Shown here: one piece after another, positions 16,914 through 25,046 of the stretch
How positions within the stretch are numbered: the stretch's first letter is position 1
How the letters are laid out: each line of letters begins with the position of its first letter
From: Hydrogenophaga aromaticivorans
Lineage (GTDB): Bacteria > Pseudomonadota > Gammaproteobacteria > Burkholderiales > Burkholderiaceae_C
Direction: 5' to 3'
Length of the DNA: 64,000 nucleotides
Assembly: GCF_013387465.1 (NCBI RefSeq)
Contig: NZ_VYGV01000028.1
Coordinates: forward strand, 62,001 to 126,000
Translations under genes and position numbers: made by a program
Notes under the pieces: generated by a model
Told to the model about the DNA's origin: nothing
Database searches by the model: none
What the model saw: only the letters and a program-made list of their open reading frames with translations

Positions 16914-18233
16914 GTGAACGGCCCCATTGCTCTGAATCAACTCCCCCAGAAAAACATCTTTCGCGCCGGCGACGTGTTCGTGCTGTTCGGTGAGCTTTTC
17001 GGCCGTGGCTATGCCAACGGGCTCGTCAACGAAGCGCGCCAGGCGGGCATGAGCATCATCGGCATCACCGTGGGCCGCCGCGAGGCCGACGGCACGCTGC
17101 GCCCGCTCAACGACGAAGAACTCGCCGCCGCCGAAGACAACCTGGGCGGCAAGATCATCAACGTGCCCCTGATGGCCGGTTTTGACATGGACGCGCCCGC
17201 CGGCACGCCCACGCCCACCGAAATGCTGGGCAAGCTCACCCTCAAGTCCTGGACCGAAGACAAGCTCGACTGGGACCACATTGCAAAATGCCGCGAGATC
17301 GGCGTCGAGCGCTTCAAGACCTCGCTGGCCCAGGTCATGACCACGCTCGACGGCATGATCCCCGACGGCCGCAACGTCTTCTTCGCCCACACCATGGCTG
17401 GCGGCATCCCCAAGGCCAAGGTCTTCCTCGCCATCGCCAACCGCGTCTACAAAGGCCGTGGCGAGCGCCACCAGTCTTCGCAGGTGCTGCTCGACAGCGA
17501 CCTGGGCAAGCTCATCCTGCAGAACTTCGACGAAGTCTCGGCCAACACCTTTGGCCACCTCATCGAAGCCAGCGCCGCCATCCGCGAGCGTGCCGAGCGC
17601 AGCGGCGGCCAGGTCCGCTACAGCGCCTACGGCTACCACGGCACCGGCATCCTCATCGGCGATCAATACCAGTGGCAGACCTACAGCAACTACACCCAGG
17701 GCTACGCCAAGATGCGCCTGGAGCGCATCGCCCAGGCCGCCTGGGAGCAGGGCGTTCGCGCCACCGTCTTCAACTGCCCCGAGATCCGCACCAACTCGTC
17801 GGACATCTTTGCCGGCGTGGAGCTGCCCCTGTTCTCGCTGCTGCGCGCCCTGCGCAAGGAAAACGGCGGCGCCTGGGCCGAAGCCCAGTGGGCCGCCTGT
17901 GCCGGTTTGCTGAACGACGGCGAGGCCGGCCTGGCCGTGGTGATGCAGCGCATTGCCGACTTCTACGCCAGCGACGTGATGAAGGGCTACGGCGACTTCG
18001 CCGCCTGGCCCATGCCCAACAGCCAGGGCCTGGCCGACCTGATGATCGGTGCCTCTGACGACATGGTCGCGCTGCACAAAGAGCGCAGCGCGCTCATCAC
18101 CGACCTGCTCAGCGCGCTCGTGATCGAAGCCTCGGGCGCCCTGATGTTCCGCGAATGTTCGGAACCCGGCGGCCCGGTGCTCTGGCTCAACCACGACATC
18201 ATCGCCCGCCAGCTCAACCAGGCGCACGCCTGA
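16914..18233 (+). CDS. FabMG-like enoyl-ACP reductase family protein (tentative)
   Basis: A 439-residue cytosolic protein. Near the N-terminus VFVLFGELFGRGYANGLVNEA looks like a Rossmann dinucleotide loop (GxxxGxG), followed by a long conserved alpha/beta body including FFAHTMAGGIPKAKVF and YSAYGYHGTG. My recollection is that close relatives are annotated as enoyl-ACP reductase FabMG family; I cannot confirm this here, and nothing else in the neighbourhood concerns fatty-acid synthesis. I start it at the GTG at 16914 because the sequence upstream reads as non-coding; the exact start is uncertain. Confidence 0.6.
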   Translation: MNGPIALNQLPQKNIFRAGDVFVLFGELFGRGYANGLVNEARQAGMSIIGITVGRREADGTLRPLNDEELAAAEDNLGGKIINVPLMAGFDMDAPAGTPTPTEMLGKLTLKSWTEDKLDWDHIAKCREIGVERFKTSLAQVMTTLDGMIPDGRNVFFAHTMAGGIPKAKVFLAIANRVYKGRGERHQSSQVLLDSDLGKLILQNFDEVSANTFGHLIEASAAIRERAERSGGQVRYSAYGYHGTGILIGDQYQWQTYSNYTQGYAKMRLERIAQAAWEQGVRATVFNCPEIRTNSSDIFAGVELPLFSLLRALRKENGGAWAEAQWAACAGLLNDGEAGLAVVMQRIADFYASDVMKGYGDFAAWPMPNSQGLADLMIGASDDMVALHKERSALITDLLSALVIEASGALMFRECSEPGGPVLWLNHDIIARQLNQAHA

Positions 18234-18305
18234 GAGCAACCACGCGGGGCCGCAGCGCCCCGCGGAGAGCGCGGTCACAGCGCAGTCGGCGGGTAACATG
18301 CCCGC

Positions 18306-19085
18306 ATGACCCGACTGCAAACCGAATACCAGCGCCTCTACCTGCCGCCCGCAGCCGGCGCAGACAACGCCGATGCCCTGGGCCTGATCGGTGCCGACGG
18401 CCGCGTCAGGGCCCTGGTGCTCGCGCTCAGCCGCCCGGCCGACTGGGACGCACTCTCGCCCCTGTGGCGCGGCGTGCAGTCCGACCTGGAACTGCCGGCC
18501 CCGGCCATCGCCGTCAACGGCGTCGACGCGTTTGAACTCTGGTTTTCATTGGCCGAACCGGTGCCGGTGGCCGAGGCGGCCGCCTTTCTGCAGGGCCTGC
18601 GCCAGCGCTACCTGGCCGACGTGAAGCCCGCGCGCCTGCGGCTCTGGCCAGACGCGGCCGTTCCCGCGGCGTCGCCAGGTCCAGCGCGCATTCCCGCCCT
18701 GCAGCCCGCCACCGGTCGCTGGTCCGCCTTTGTGGCGCCCGACCTGCCCGCGGTGTTCGGCGACGACCCCTCGCTCGATTTCCAGCCGGTGGACGACGCG
18801 CAGGCCGAGCAGCTCAGCCGCCTCGCGAGCATCCCGCCGGATGCCTGGCAGGCGGCGCAGGCGCAACTGCAGCCCGTGGCGCCTGTTGCCGCCGTGGCCA
18901 CGGCGGCCCCCGCCGCGTTGTCCTTCCCGGCATCGTCGGCCGTGACCGCACACGCCGCCCTGCAAGGCCCCTACCAGGACCCACGCCGCTTCCTGCTCGA
19001 CGTGATGAACGACCCCACGGTGGCGCTGGTCCTGCGCATCGACGCGGCCAAGGCCCTGTTGCCGGTTGCCGGCGCGCCGCGCTGA
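18306..19085 (+). CDS. Hypothetical protein, 259 aa
   Basis: I do not recognise the family. The N-terminal half (to about residue 115) looks like a folded alpha/beta domain (FELWFSLAEPVPVAEAAAFL). A proline/alanine-rich linker (about 190-220) joins it to a short C-terminal helix. No signal peptide or membrane helix is present. The N-terminal pattern faintly recalls primase-like small domains, but the catalytic residues needed to say so are not evident. It is a single gene, 72 bp after the FabMG-like gene. Confidence 0.65.
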   Translation: MTRLQTEYQRLYLPPAAGADNADALGLIGADGRVRALVLALSRPADWDALSPLWRGVQSDLELPAPAIAVNGVDAFELWFSLAEPVPVAEAAAFLQGLRQRYLADVKPARLRLWPDAAVPAASPGPARIPALQPATGRWSAFVAPDLPAVFGDDPSLDFQPVDDAQAEQLSRLASIPPDAWQAAQAQLQPVAPVAAVATAAPAALSFPASSAVTAHAALQGPYQDPRRFLLDVMNDPTVALVLRIDAAKALLPVAGAPR

Positions 19086-19140
19086 CTGCAGCGGGGCGAG
19101 GGGCCGGCCCACAGCCTGACCACAAGCACACAATGCCCCC

Positions 19141-20064
19141 ATGACCCACAAACCAACGACCGCCTTCCAGCCGTTGACCGGCATCTTCGAGCCGTCGGCG
19201 ATCGTTCAACTGCCGGACGGGCGTTTTCTCGTGGTCGAGGACGAGAAGAGCCGCCCTTTGAGTCTGGTCACCCTGGGTGCTGACGGTGGTGTCGAGAGCA
19301 CGGCGCTCACTGCCGGGCTGTTTCAGATGTTCAGCGAATTCTGGAAACTCGACGACCTCGAAGGACTGACCATCGACCGGGCAGGGCTCGTCTACGCCAT
19401 CACCTCGCACTCGCGCGATGACGATGGCGGCAAGAAGAAGTCCCGTGAAAGGCTGGTCCGGTTCCGGGTTGAGGGTGCGCGGGTGGCCGACGCCAAGATC
19501 GTCGACGGCTTGAAACAGGCCCTTGTGAAGCAACATCCTGTGCTCGCGGCAGCGGCCGAGGTGCGGGACGTCAAAGGCGGTGGTGGACTCAACATCGAAG
19601 CCCTTGAAATGAGCCCGGACCAGAAGCGGCTGCTGATCGGATTCCGCAGCCCGTTGCGCGACGGCCGGGCGCTCATCGCCAGCGTCGTCAACCCCACGGC
19701 CCTCTTTGAATCGGATGAGGCACCCCGTATCGCGCCCGAGCTCGAAGAACTGGATTTGGGCGGCCAGGGCATCCGGGGCTTGTCTTATGTTCCCGCCCTG
19801 GGTGCGTATCTGGTCATTGGCGGCCCTGTTTCACGCGAACGGGCCAGCTTTGACCTGTGGCGCTGGAGCGGCGAGCCTGGTGCGCCGGCACACCGGGTCA
19901 CGGTGCCCGGCTTGGGCGGCATCGAGAAGGCCGAGGGCGTGAGCCCGGCCGTCGTCGGCGGACTGGAACGGATTGTCATCGTCAGCGACGACGGCGACCG
20001 GGACGCCGGGCACTTTGCTGGCTATCTTCTGCTCGACCCGACCCAACTGCAGACGGCCTCTTGA
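19141..20064 (+). CDS. DUF3616 domain-containing protein
   Basis: A 307-residue protein with repeated beta-strand patterns (GRFLVVEDEKSRPLSLV, DDLEGLTIDRAGLVYAITS, GGGGLNIEALEMSPDQKRLLIGFRSP), as expected for a beta-propeller of the DUF3616 family. No signal peptide is visible, so it is probably cytoplasmic. Function is unknown. It stands alone between an unknown gene and the antiporter. Confidence 0.75.
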   Translation: MTHKPTTAFQPLTGIFEPSAIVQLPDGRFLVVEDEKSRPLSLVTLGADGGVESTALTAGLFQMFSEFWKLDDLEGLTIDRAGLVYAITSHSRDDDGGKKKSRERLVRFRVEGARVADAKIVDGLKQALVKQHPVLAAAAEVRDVKGGGGLNIEALEMSPDQKRLLIGFRSPLRDGRALIASVVNPTALFESDEAPRIAPELEELDLGGQGIRGLSYVPALGAYLVIGGPVSRERASFDLWRWSGEPGAPAHRVTVPGLGGIEKAEGVSPAVVGGLERIVIVSDDGDRDAGHFAGYLLLDPTQLQTAS

Positions 20065-20238
20065 TCGATTGACGGGACCGGCGCGCCGGTATTTCAGCCG
20101 TCTGCCTGGGGCGCAGTGTTGCCGGCCGCGGCTTCATGCATCGTACGATGCAGCTCGCGTCCAGCGGGCAGGCGGGGCCATATGCGTCTGCGCAACATTC
20201 GATCGAACATCAACCTCAACTGTCACTCAGGGACCACG

Positions 20239-21459
20239 ATGCAGATACTGACGAGCTTGCTGACTTTGATCGTTCTGGCGCGGGTGCTCGGGCATCTGTT
20301 CACCCGCTGGGGCCAGCCGGCCATCGTCGGCGAGATGCTGGCGGGCATTCTGCTCGGGCCGGCGGTGCTGGGGCTGGTCGCACCGAATCCAGCGCTGTCG
20401 GGCATAGCGTCTCTGGCGATTTTTCTGGTAGTGCTTGATGCCGGCCTAGAGATGAACTTTCAGGATGTGCAGGCAGCCATGCGCGGCCGAGGCTTCATCG
20501 TCGCCATGATTGCTTTTTTCCTGCCCTTCGGCGCGGGCGCCGCTGTGGCCTGGGCCTTCGACCTGGACCTCATGCGGACCATCTTCCTGGGACTGTGCAT
20601 TTCCATCACGGCGATGCCCGTGGCGGTGAAGATGCTCGACGAAATGGGCTTGCTGCAAACCGCCATCGGGCGCTATTCGGTGTCCACCGCGGTCATCAAC
20701 GACATCCTGGCGCTGTTCATCCTGGGCGTGCTGCTGGCGCTGCCGGCGCAGACAAGCTGGGCCGCGATCCTGTCCACAGGCGGTATGGTGACGCTCAAGC
20801 TGCTGGTGCTGGCGCTGGCCGTTCTGGGTATCAATGCGCTGCTCGACCTGCTGCATCGGCGTGGTATCGATGTCTCGGCGGGGCCGGAGAAGCTGGCCGC
20901 GCTGTTCGGCACCGAGGCCGTGTTCGGCATCGTCATCGTCTTCGTACTGGCCTTCGGTTCGCTCAGCGAGAGCCTGGGCTTCCACTTCGTCATCGGCGCG
21001 TTCTTCGGGGCCTTGCTGCTGGACAAGCGCCAGTTCGTGGCCGAGCGCTATGCCGACCTGCGCCGCACGCTCAGCTCGATCACAGGCGGCTTCCTCGCGC
21101 CGGTGTTCTTTGCCTACCTGGGGCTGGAGTTCCAGATCTCGGCATTGGCCGAGTTCGGTTTTGTCGCCTCGGTGCTGATCGCAGCGATCGCGTCAAAGGT
21201 GCTGGCAGGCTGGCTTGGCGGACGCGCCATCGGCATGTCCAACCGGGAGGCACTGGGCCTGGGCTTCATCCTCAACGGCCGAGGCGCGATGGAATTGGTG
21301 GTGGCCAGCATCGCGCTGGAGCGCGGCTTCATCAATCAGGGTCTGTTCTCGGTGCTGGTGCTGATGGGTGTGGTGACCACCCTGCTGGCGCCCATCTCGT
21401 TCAACGCCGCTGTCGACCGAAAGATGCGAGAACGGTACCGTGAGACCGGCCAGCTGTGA
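20239..21459 (+). CDS. Cation:proton antiporter (CPA2/KefB-type, membrane domain only)
   Basis: A 406-residue inner-membrane protein with about 12 hydrophobic segments typical of monovalent cation:proton antiporters (GQPAIVGEMLAGILLGP, FHFVIGAFFGALLL, LNGRGAMELVVASIALERG). It lacks the C-terminal TrkA-N domain of KefB/KefC, so it is closer to the short Na+/H+ exchangers. The ATG at 20239 has AGGGA upstream. The ion (Na+ or K+) cannot be told from the sequence. Confidence 0.9.
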   Translation: MQILTSLLTLIVLARVLGHLFTRWGQPAIVGEMLAGILLGPAVLGLVAPNPALSGIASLAIFLVVLDAGLEMNFQDVQAAMRGRGFIVAMIAFFLPFGAGAAVAWAFDLDLMRTIFLGLCISITAMPVAVKMLDEMGLLQTAIGRYSVSTAVINDILALFILGVLLALPAQTSWAAILSTGGMVTLKLLVLALAVLGINALLDLLHRRGIDVSAGPEKLAALFGTEAVFGIVIVFVLAFGSLSESLGFHFVIGAFFGALLLDKRQFVAERYADLRRTLSSITGGFLAPVFFAYLGLEFQISALAEFGFVASVLIAAIASKVLAGWLGGRAIGMSNREALGLGFILNGRGAMELVVASIALERGFINQGLFSVLVLMGVVTTLLAPISFNAAVDRKMRERYRETGQL

Positions 21460-21743
21460 ACCCATCCCCGGGCACCCCGTCCCCAAACGCAGTGGGTTTG
21501 CCTGGAATGCCAAGGTCCCTACATTGCCTGCAGCGCCAACCTGATGCGACATCACCCGGTGGAACGGAAGTTCATGGGCGTCGGCTTTTCGGATGGTCTC
21601 TATGACCGTTTGTGTCCGGGAGCACTCGGTGGTGAAGACGTGCTTGCGACCCGTTGCGGAAGTAGCCAAACACGCAAGCTGTCAGCAGAAGGGCGTCGAC
21701 TCGGCCAGCATCCGGTGTACTGTTCGAGACGAAAACGCCAGCA
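21460..21743. other. Left border of the AT-richer accessory patch
   Basis: This 284-bp stretch holds no convincing gene. One plus-strand frame (from the ATG at 21544) stays open but runs on through the antisense strand of the next gene, so I do not call it. It marks the transition from high-GC chromosomal DNA to the AT-richer segment. Confidence 0.4.
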
Positions 21744-22568
21744 CTACTCGGAATTTCTAGCCTTGGCGTTACGTGCATCGATGGCTTTGCGCTTACCTTC
21801 TGGGATCATGCTGTACATGCTAGCGATTTGCTTTGGACGGGTTAAGCGATCGAAAGCAATGAAGTTAACTAACTCGAACAATTTGGATGCGGTATCTCTG
21901 TCGTCGCGAATATCTACTTGGCCGGGATGAACAGCCTCGTTACCTATAACGCGTACAGCATCTAACGCCTGTTGCACTTCTTCTGGAAGGCCCTTCGAGA
22001 CGAGTGACGCGATACGCTGGTCGATGGTTCCTCCCTCGGCCCCTAGTTCTATGCAAACCTTTTCGACAGCCAATCGCAGTAAAGCGGCTGCCCCGCGGGG
22101 GGACTGATCAAGGATTCGGCGCGCTTCTTCATAGTCACGCTGCACGTCGTCGGAAAGATCAGGATTAGGTGATGGGCCCGTCATTATTGAGGGATAGATC
22201 AGGCGATCATGGAGCCAAATCGCTGGTTTTTCGCAGGTGTAGCAGTGACTAACAAAAATGTTTTCAAGGCTTGGGGGGCTGTATGGTGCTTGCTCGCTCT
22301 TTTTTAGAAAGGGCTCTCCGAGCAACAAACGCCGGCAATCTCGCACATAGCTGCGTGCTATGCCGACGTGTTTTTGGTCATGGCTGGCATTGGCATTTTT
22401 TTCGATAAGGTCAAGCTCTTCTGCGGAGCGGATTGCAGGAGTAGGTTTCTCCCCCGAAATTCGCCCAACGAAGGTGTTGAACCAATGCTGGGAAGCGTGT
22501 GCACCGCAATGCGGGCACGCAAATGATGTCAGTTTGATTGACGGTGCTGGCACTTGTGATTGCGACAT
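21744..22568 (-). CDS. DUF4145 protein with zinc ribbon and HEPN-like domain
   Basis: A 274-residue protein. An N-terminal zinc ribbon is suggested by CPHC (C18, C21) and HCYTC (C109, C112). The C-terminal helical DUF4145 region contains RVIGNEAVH (R206...H214), the conserved Arg-His signature of HEPN-type folds. HEPN proteins are often RNases in defence or toxin systems; whether this one cuts RNA is not known. GAGGA precedes the ATG and overlaps the stop of an upstream truncated frame. The gene is visibly AT-richer than the surrounding chromosome, which suggests horizontal acquisition. Confidence 0.8.
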   Translation of the reverse strand: MSQSQVPAPSIKLTSFACPHCGAHASQHWFNTFVGRISGEKPTPAIRSAEELDLIEKNANASHDQKHVGIARSYVRDCRRLLLGEPFLKKSEQAPYSPPSLENIFVSHCYTCEKPAIWLHDRLIYPSIMTGPSPNPDLSDDVQRDYEEARRILDQSPRGAAALLRLAVEKVCIELGAEGGTIDQRIASLVSKGLPEEVQQALDAVRVIGNEAVHPGQVDIRDDRDTASKLFELVNFIAFDRLTRPKQIASMYSMIPEGKRKAIDARNAKARNSE

Positions 22569-22575
22569 ACATTCC

Positions 22576-22706
22576 TCATGCTTTCAATCGACGGTAAAAA
22601 CCTTCCCACCACGCAGCGCGAAAGGTGTCGCACATTGTGACTGCGCCCCAAGCGGTTTGTTCATCTATGAACGCTTCGTAGCTATGTATTTCAATGTCTG
22701 ATCCTA
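22576..22706 (-). pseudogene. 3' remnant of a gene upstream of the DUF4145 gene
   Basis: The last 40 or so codons (IEIHSYEAFIDEQTAWGAV then a Trp-rich end) read as a genuine protein C-terminus in AT-richer codons and stop 7 bp before the DUF4145 start, overlapping its ribosome-binding site as in an operon. Upstream of about 22706 the sequence turns GC-rich and unrelated in style, and no good start codon is found. I read this as a gene whose 5' part was lost in a recombination event. The family is unknown. Confidence 0.35.
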
Positions 22707-23145
22707 GCCGGGACGGCCCGTTACAGGACAAGCCCGACAGCAGTCCTTGGTCATGAACCGGATCGAAGGACCGGTGTCGACGAACATGACCATCGCGAGC
22801 CGACGCTGAGCGAGCATAGGGATGATCGACCAAGAGCTGTCGGTCAAACGGCTACGGCCATGCCATGTCGCGTGAACATGGCGTGTTCAGGACAAGTAAA
22901 CCGCATCGATCTGAAGCTATAGTGCTTGCAATCAATCAGCTTGCGAACATGGTCTAGAAAACTTGGGACTTAAGAGGAGGCGAATTTGTCGGAATTGTTA
23001 CACCTATTCATACACCCATGATTTTTATGCAAATACTTGATGTCAAATGATTTTTCAGTCTCTGTGCTGCCACGTTATCCGACTGTCTCCGGGCATATCC
23101 GGAGATTCGGCGATTACATCAATGTTATATGACGAAGGAGAATAA
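22707..23145. other. Non-coding stretch inside the accessory patch
   Basis: About 440 bp without a supported gene. The left 150 bp is GC-rich and may be a fragment of foreign sequence; the rest is AT-rich. The notable structures are the hairpin at 23079-23110 and GGAG just before the next start. Confidence 0.4.
23079..23110. promoter_or_regulatory. Imperfect long hairpin before the accessory membrane protein gene
   Basis: TCTCCGG-GCATAT-CCGGAGA (23086-23105) is a perfect 7-bp stem, extended by CCGA/TCGG after small bulges. It ends 36 bp before the GTG start. It could be an operator, an RNA structure in the leader or a recombination site; nothing decides between these. Confidence 0.45.
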
Positions 23146-23784
23146 GTGACCGACTCAGATCCGGGTGACCCTCTATTAGAGTGGAATCGACTAAACAAAG
23201 AAAACGCAGAGCATGGCTTTGTCTCTGGTCTATTTCAAAGCATGTCTGAAACTTCACCGCTGGTGGAAAAATTTTCCATGTGGCTACTTGCGGGCACAGG
23301 AGCGACAGCGGCTCTTTTGATTACTCAAATTGAATCAGTTTTGCCTTACCTTTCGGAGTCGGGATTCAAAATATGCCTAATAGTATTAGTTCTCTCGGCT
23401 TTGCTTGGTTTCATTGCTAAGTACTATTCGCTTCGCTGTGAAATTCAGACCAAAGTTCAATCTAAGTTTATGGAGCTCGTGAAGCCCGTACTAGATAAAC
23501 ATGAAAAAGACGAAGATAGAATTAAAGAGTATGCCAAACAAAAAGGCGTCACGCTTCAGACAGACATAGACCTTTCAAGGATCATGAACGAATTTTCAAG
23601 GCCATTCCCGTTTTGGGTAAAATGGCTAATATCTCGAAAAATTCAAAAGACATCCGGAGATAGGCAAGCAGGCTTCCACATCGCAGTAAAGGCATATATG
23701 TCGCAGATTCGGTGGACCTTTTTTCAAGCACTCTTGTTTATAGCTTTTATTCTAACAGCTACTTGGTATGCAAATGCAATATAA
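23146..23784 (+). CDS. Hypothetical three-helix membrane protein
   Basis: A 212-residue protein of unknown family. Hydrophobic helices lie at about residues 44-70 and 77-98, a charged helical, probably coiled region spans about 100-140, and a third helix lies at the C-terminus (QALLFIAFILTATWYANAI). Start is GTG with GGAG 8 bases upstream. The gene is strongly AT-rich compared with its surroundings and uses codons rare elsewhere in the window, so it was probably acquired horizontally. Small proteins with paired helices and a cytosolic helical body occur as effectors in some defence loci, but no such partner is identified here. Confidence 0.75.
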   Translation: MTDSDPGDPLLEWNRLNKENAEHGFVSGLFQSMSETSPLVEKFSMWLLAGTGATAALLITQIESVLPYLSESGFKICLIVLVLSALLGFIAKYYSLRCEIQTKVQSKFMELVKPVLDKHEKDEDRIKEYAKQKGVTLQTDIDLSRIMNEFSRPFPFWVKWLISRKIQKTSGDRQAGFHIAVKAYMSQIRWTFFQALLFIAFILTATWYANAI

Positions 23785-24105
23785 CAATACGCACCAATTC
23801 GCACACTTCGTTTGCTGAACACTCGCAAGCTCGTGCCGTTGCGCTTTGAGTTGAACGACTGATTCCCCATTTGACGGTGGACCGCTCTTGGCCGGTACCC
23901 GCCGGCCACAGCATCACCACATCGACCCCTGGCGGTCCGTAGTCAGGAACAGCAGAACGCCCGCTCAGCGCGCGGCAACAGTGGCGCGCAACCGAGCAGC
24001 CTCCCAGCGCTTTTCGCGCTGCGTTCCCGACCCACGGCCTCTGCGCTGGCGATGGCTTTTCATGGTGTCCCGAGCCTCATGGCCGGGCCGCACCGCCACA
24101 ACCGT
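23785..24105. other. Right border of the accessory patch
   Basis: A 321-bp stretch with no supported gene. AT-rich sequence continues to about 23860 and then returns to GC-rich DNA. I looked for an integron attC site after the membrane protein gene and did not find matching core sites. Confidence 0.4.
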
Positions 24106-24363
24106 TCAAAGCACGCTGAAGTCGATCACGATCGCGCCTGGCTCGCGCTGGCGGTATGCCACGGCGATGCGGTCGCCGTAGCGCTGCGCCATCTGCGACA
24201 GCAGCGGCAGGGGGTCGTGGTCGTTGGCGAATCGCATGGTCTCGCCCGGCTGCAGGCTGTCGAGCGCGCCGAAGATGGCGGCGTGCCGGAATCGTTTGGC
24301 CACGCCGCGGGCGTCGAACGGGTAGATGGCGTCGGGTGACAGGTGTGCGTGAGCTTGTGACAT
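24106..24363 (-). CDS. DUF2249 domain protein
   Basis: An 85-residue protein with the DUF2249 pattern: DARGVAKRFRHAAIFGALDSL, then GETMRFANDHDPLPLL and a C-terminal strand. DUF2249 proteins often sit next to NO- or denitrification-related genes and are thought to be TusA-like small folds. It lies 50 bp downstream of nsrR on the same strand and probably shares its transcript. A second DUF2249 protein is encoded on the other side of the nsrR/nnrS promoter. Confidence 0.85.
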   Translation of the reverse strand: MSQAHAHLSPDAIYPFDARGVAKRFRHAAIFGALDSLQPGETMRFANDHDPLPLLSQMAQRYGDRIAVAYRQREPGAIVIDFSVL

Positions 24364-24413
24364 GTCGGTTCCTTGAGTGGACGGTGAAGGGACCCGGCGC
24401 AAGGCGCCAGGCG

Positions 24414-24923
24414 TCAGGCGGTGGGGGAGGGCTTGGCCTTGCTGGCGGGCTTGCGAAGGCTGCGGGGCGCCACCACCGGAGCCAGCCCCGGCGACAGGGC
24501 GCGCCCCTTGGCCGGCGCCGCTGCGGGCTCGACCATGTCGGCCAGCGTCATGCCGTCGAGTTCCTTGAAGTAGGCCCCCAGCGCGGCGTTGAACAGGCCT
24601 TTCAGGCGGCAGGTCGGCGACAGCGTGCACTGGTTGGAGCCCGGGTCGAAACACTCGACCAGGCGGAAGTCGGTCTCCGAGGCGCGCACCACGTCCCCGA
24701 TGCGCAGCTGGGCCGGGTCTTTCAGCAGGCGCAGTCCACCGCCGCGGCCACGCGTGGTTTCCAGCACGCCCTGGCGGCCGAGGTCGGTGACGATCTTCAT
24801 CAGGTGGTTCCTGGACACCCCATGTTGTTCGGCCAGTTCGCTGATGGTCACCATCTGATGCGGGCGGGCCGCGCAATACATCAGCACGCGCAAGGTGTAG
24901 TCGGTGTACTCGGCAAGTCGCAT
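24414..24923 (-). CDS. nsrR: Rrf2-family nitric-oxide-sensing repressor NsrR
   Basis: A 169-residue Rrf2 regulator. The winged helix-turn-helix lies at about residues 25-62 (TISELAEQHGVSRNHLMKIV) and three cysteines, C91, C99 and C105, that can hold an Fe-S cluster follow in the pattern C-X7-C-X5-C. NsrR loses DNA binding when its cluster reacts with NO. The closing lysine/proline-rich tail is longer than in E. coli NsrR. It is divergent from nnrS; a 23-bp NsrR-like site at 24935-24957 lies 12 bp before its start, so it should repress itself. Confidence 0.9.
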   Translation of the reverse strand: MRLAEYTDYTLRVLMYCAARPHQMVTISELAEQHGVSRNHLMKIVTDLGRQGVLETTRGRGGGLRLLKDPAQLRIGDVVRASETDFRLVECFDPGSNQCTLSPTCRLKGLFNAALGAYFKELDGMTLADMVEPAAAPAKGRALSPGLAPVVAPRSLRKPASKAKPSPTA

Positions 24924-24934
24924 GAAAACCCCTA

Positions 24935-24957
24935 AAGAGGCACGAAGTATATTTCTT
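24935..24957. promoter_or_regulatory. NsrR-like operator at nsrR
   Basis: Arms AAGAGGCA and TATTTCTT are separated by 7 bp, the 8-7-8 spacing of the NsrR consensus (AAGATGCA-N7-TGCATCTT). The left arm has one mismatch and the right arm three. It lies 12 bp upstream of nsrR. Confidence 0.6.
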
Positions 24958-24975
24958 TAAAGGCAGTTTGGGTAT

Positions 24976-24998
24976 AAGATTCATCTCACATACTTCTT
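24976..24998. promoter_or_regulatory. NsrR-like operator at nnrS
   Basis: AAGATTCA-TCTCACA-TACTTCTT has the 8-7-8 spacing, with one and two mismatches to the consensus arms. It lies 48 bp before the chosen nnrS start, and the two sites in this intergenic region are 41 bp apart. Confidence 0.65.
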
Positions 24999-25046
24999 AT
25001 GAGGTCTTCGCAGCGGACCGACGGTCCCTGCAACGCCCACCACACC

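Noticed and set aside
16914-18233. Reading the protein as a nicotinate phosphoribosyltransferase
   Set aside because: On inspection the phosphoribosyltransferase motifs are missing; the N-terminal glycine-rich loop fits a Rossmann-type protein better.
18306-19085. Primase-like domain in the 259-residue unknown protein
   Set aside because: The resemblance is limited to a short helix-strand pattern and no catalytic acidic triad can be pointed out.
21544-21930. Plus-strand frame of 128 codons
   Set aside because: It crosses from non-coding DNA into the antisense of the DUF4145 gene, and its composition changes at that point.
22737-22860. Fragment of a known insertion sequence
   Set aside because: The GC-rich piece next to the truncated gene contains short repeats and a cysteine-rich minus-strand frame, but nothing I can match to a transposase.
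23780-23880. Possible integron attC site after the accessory membrane protein gene
   Set aside because: TAACAATACGCACC and GTTGAAC look suggestive, but the required inverted core pair (RYYYAAC and GTTRRRY) and the internal arms do not match, and no integrase gene is near.
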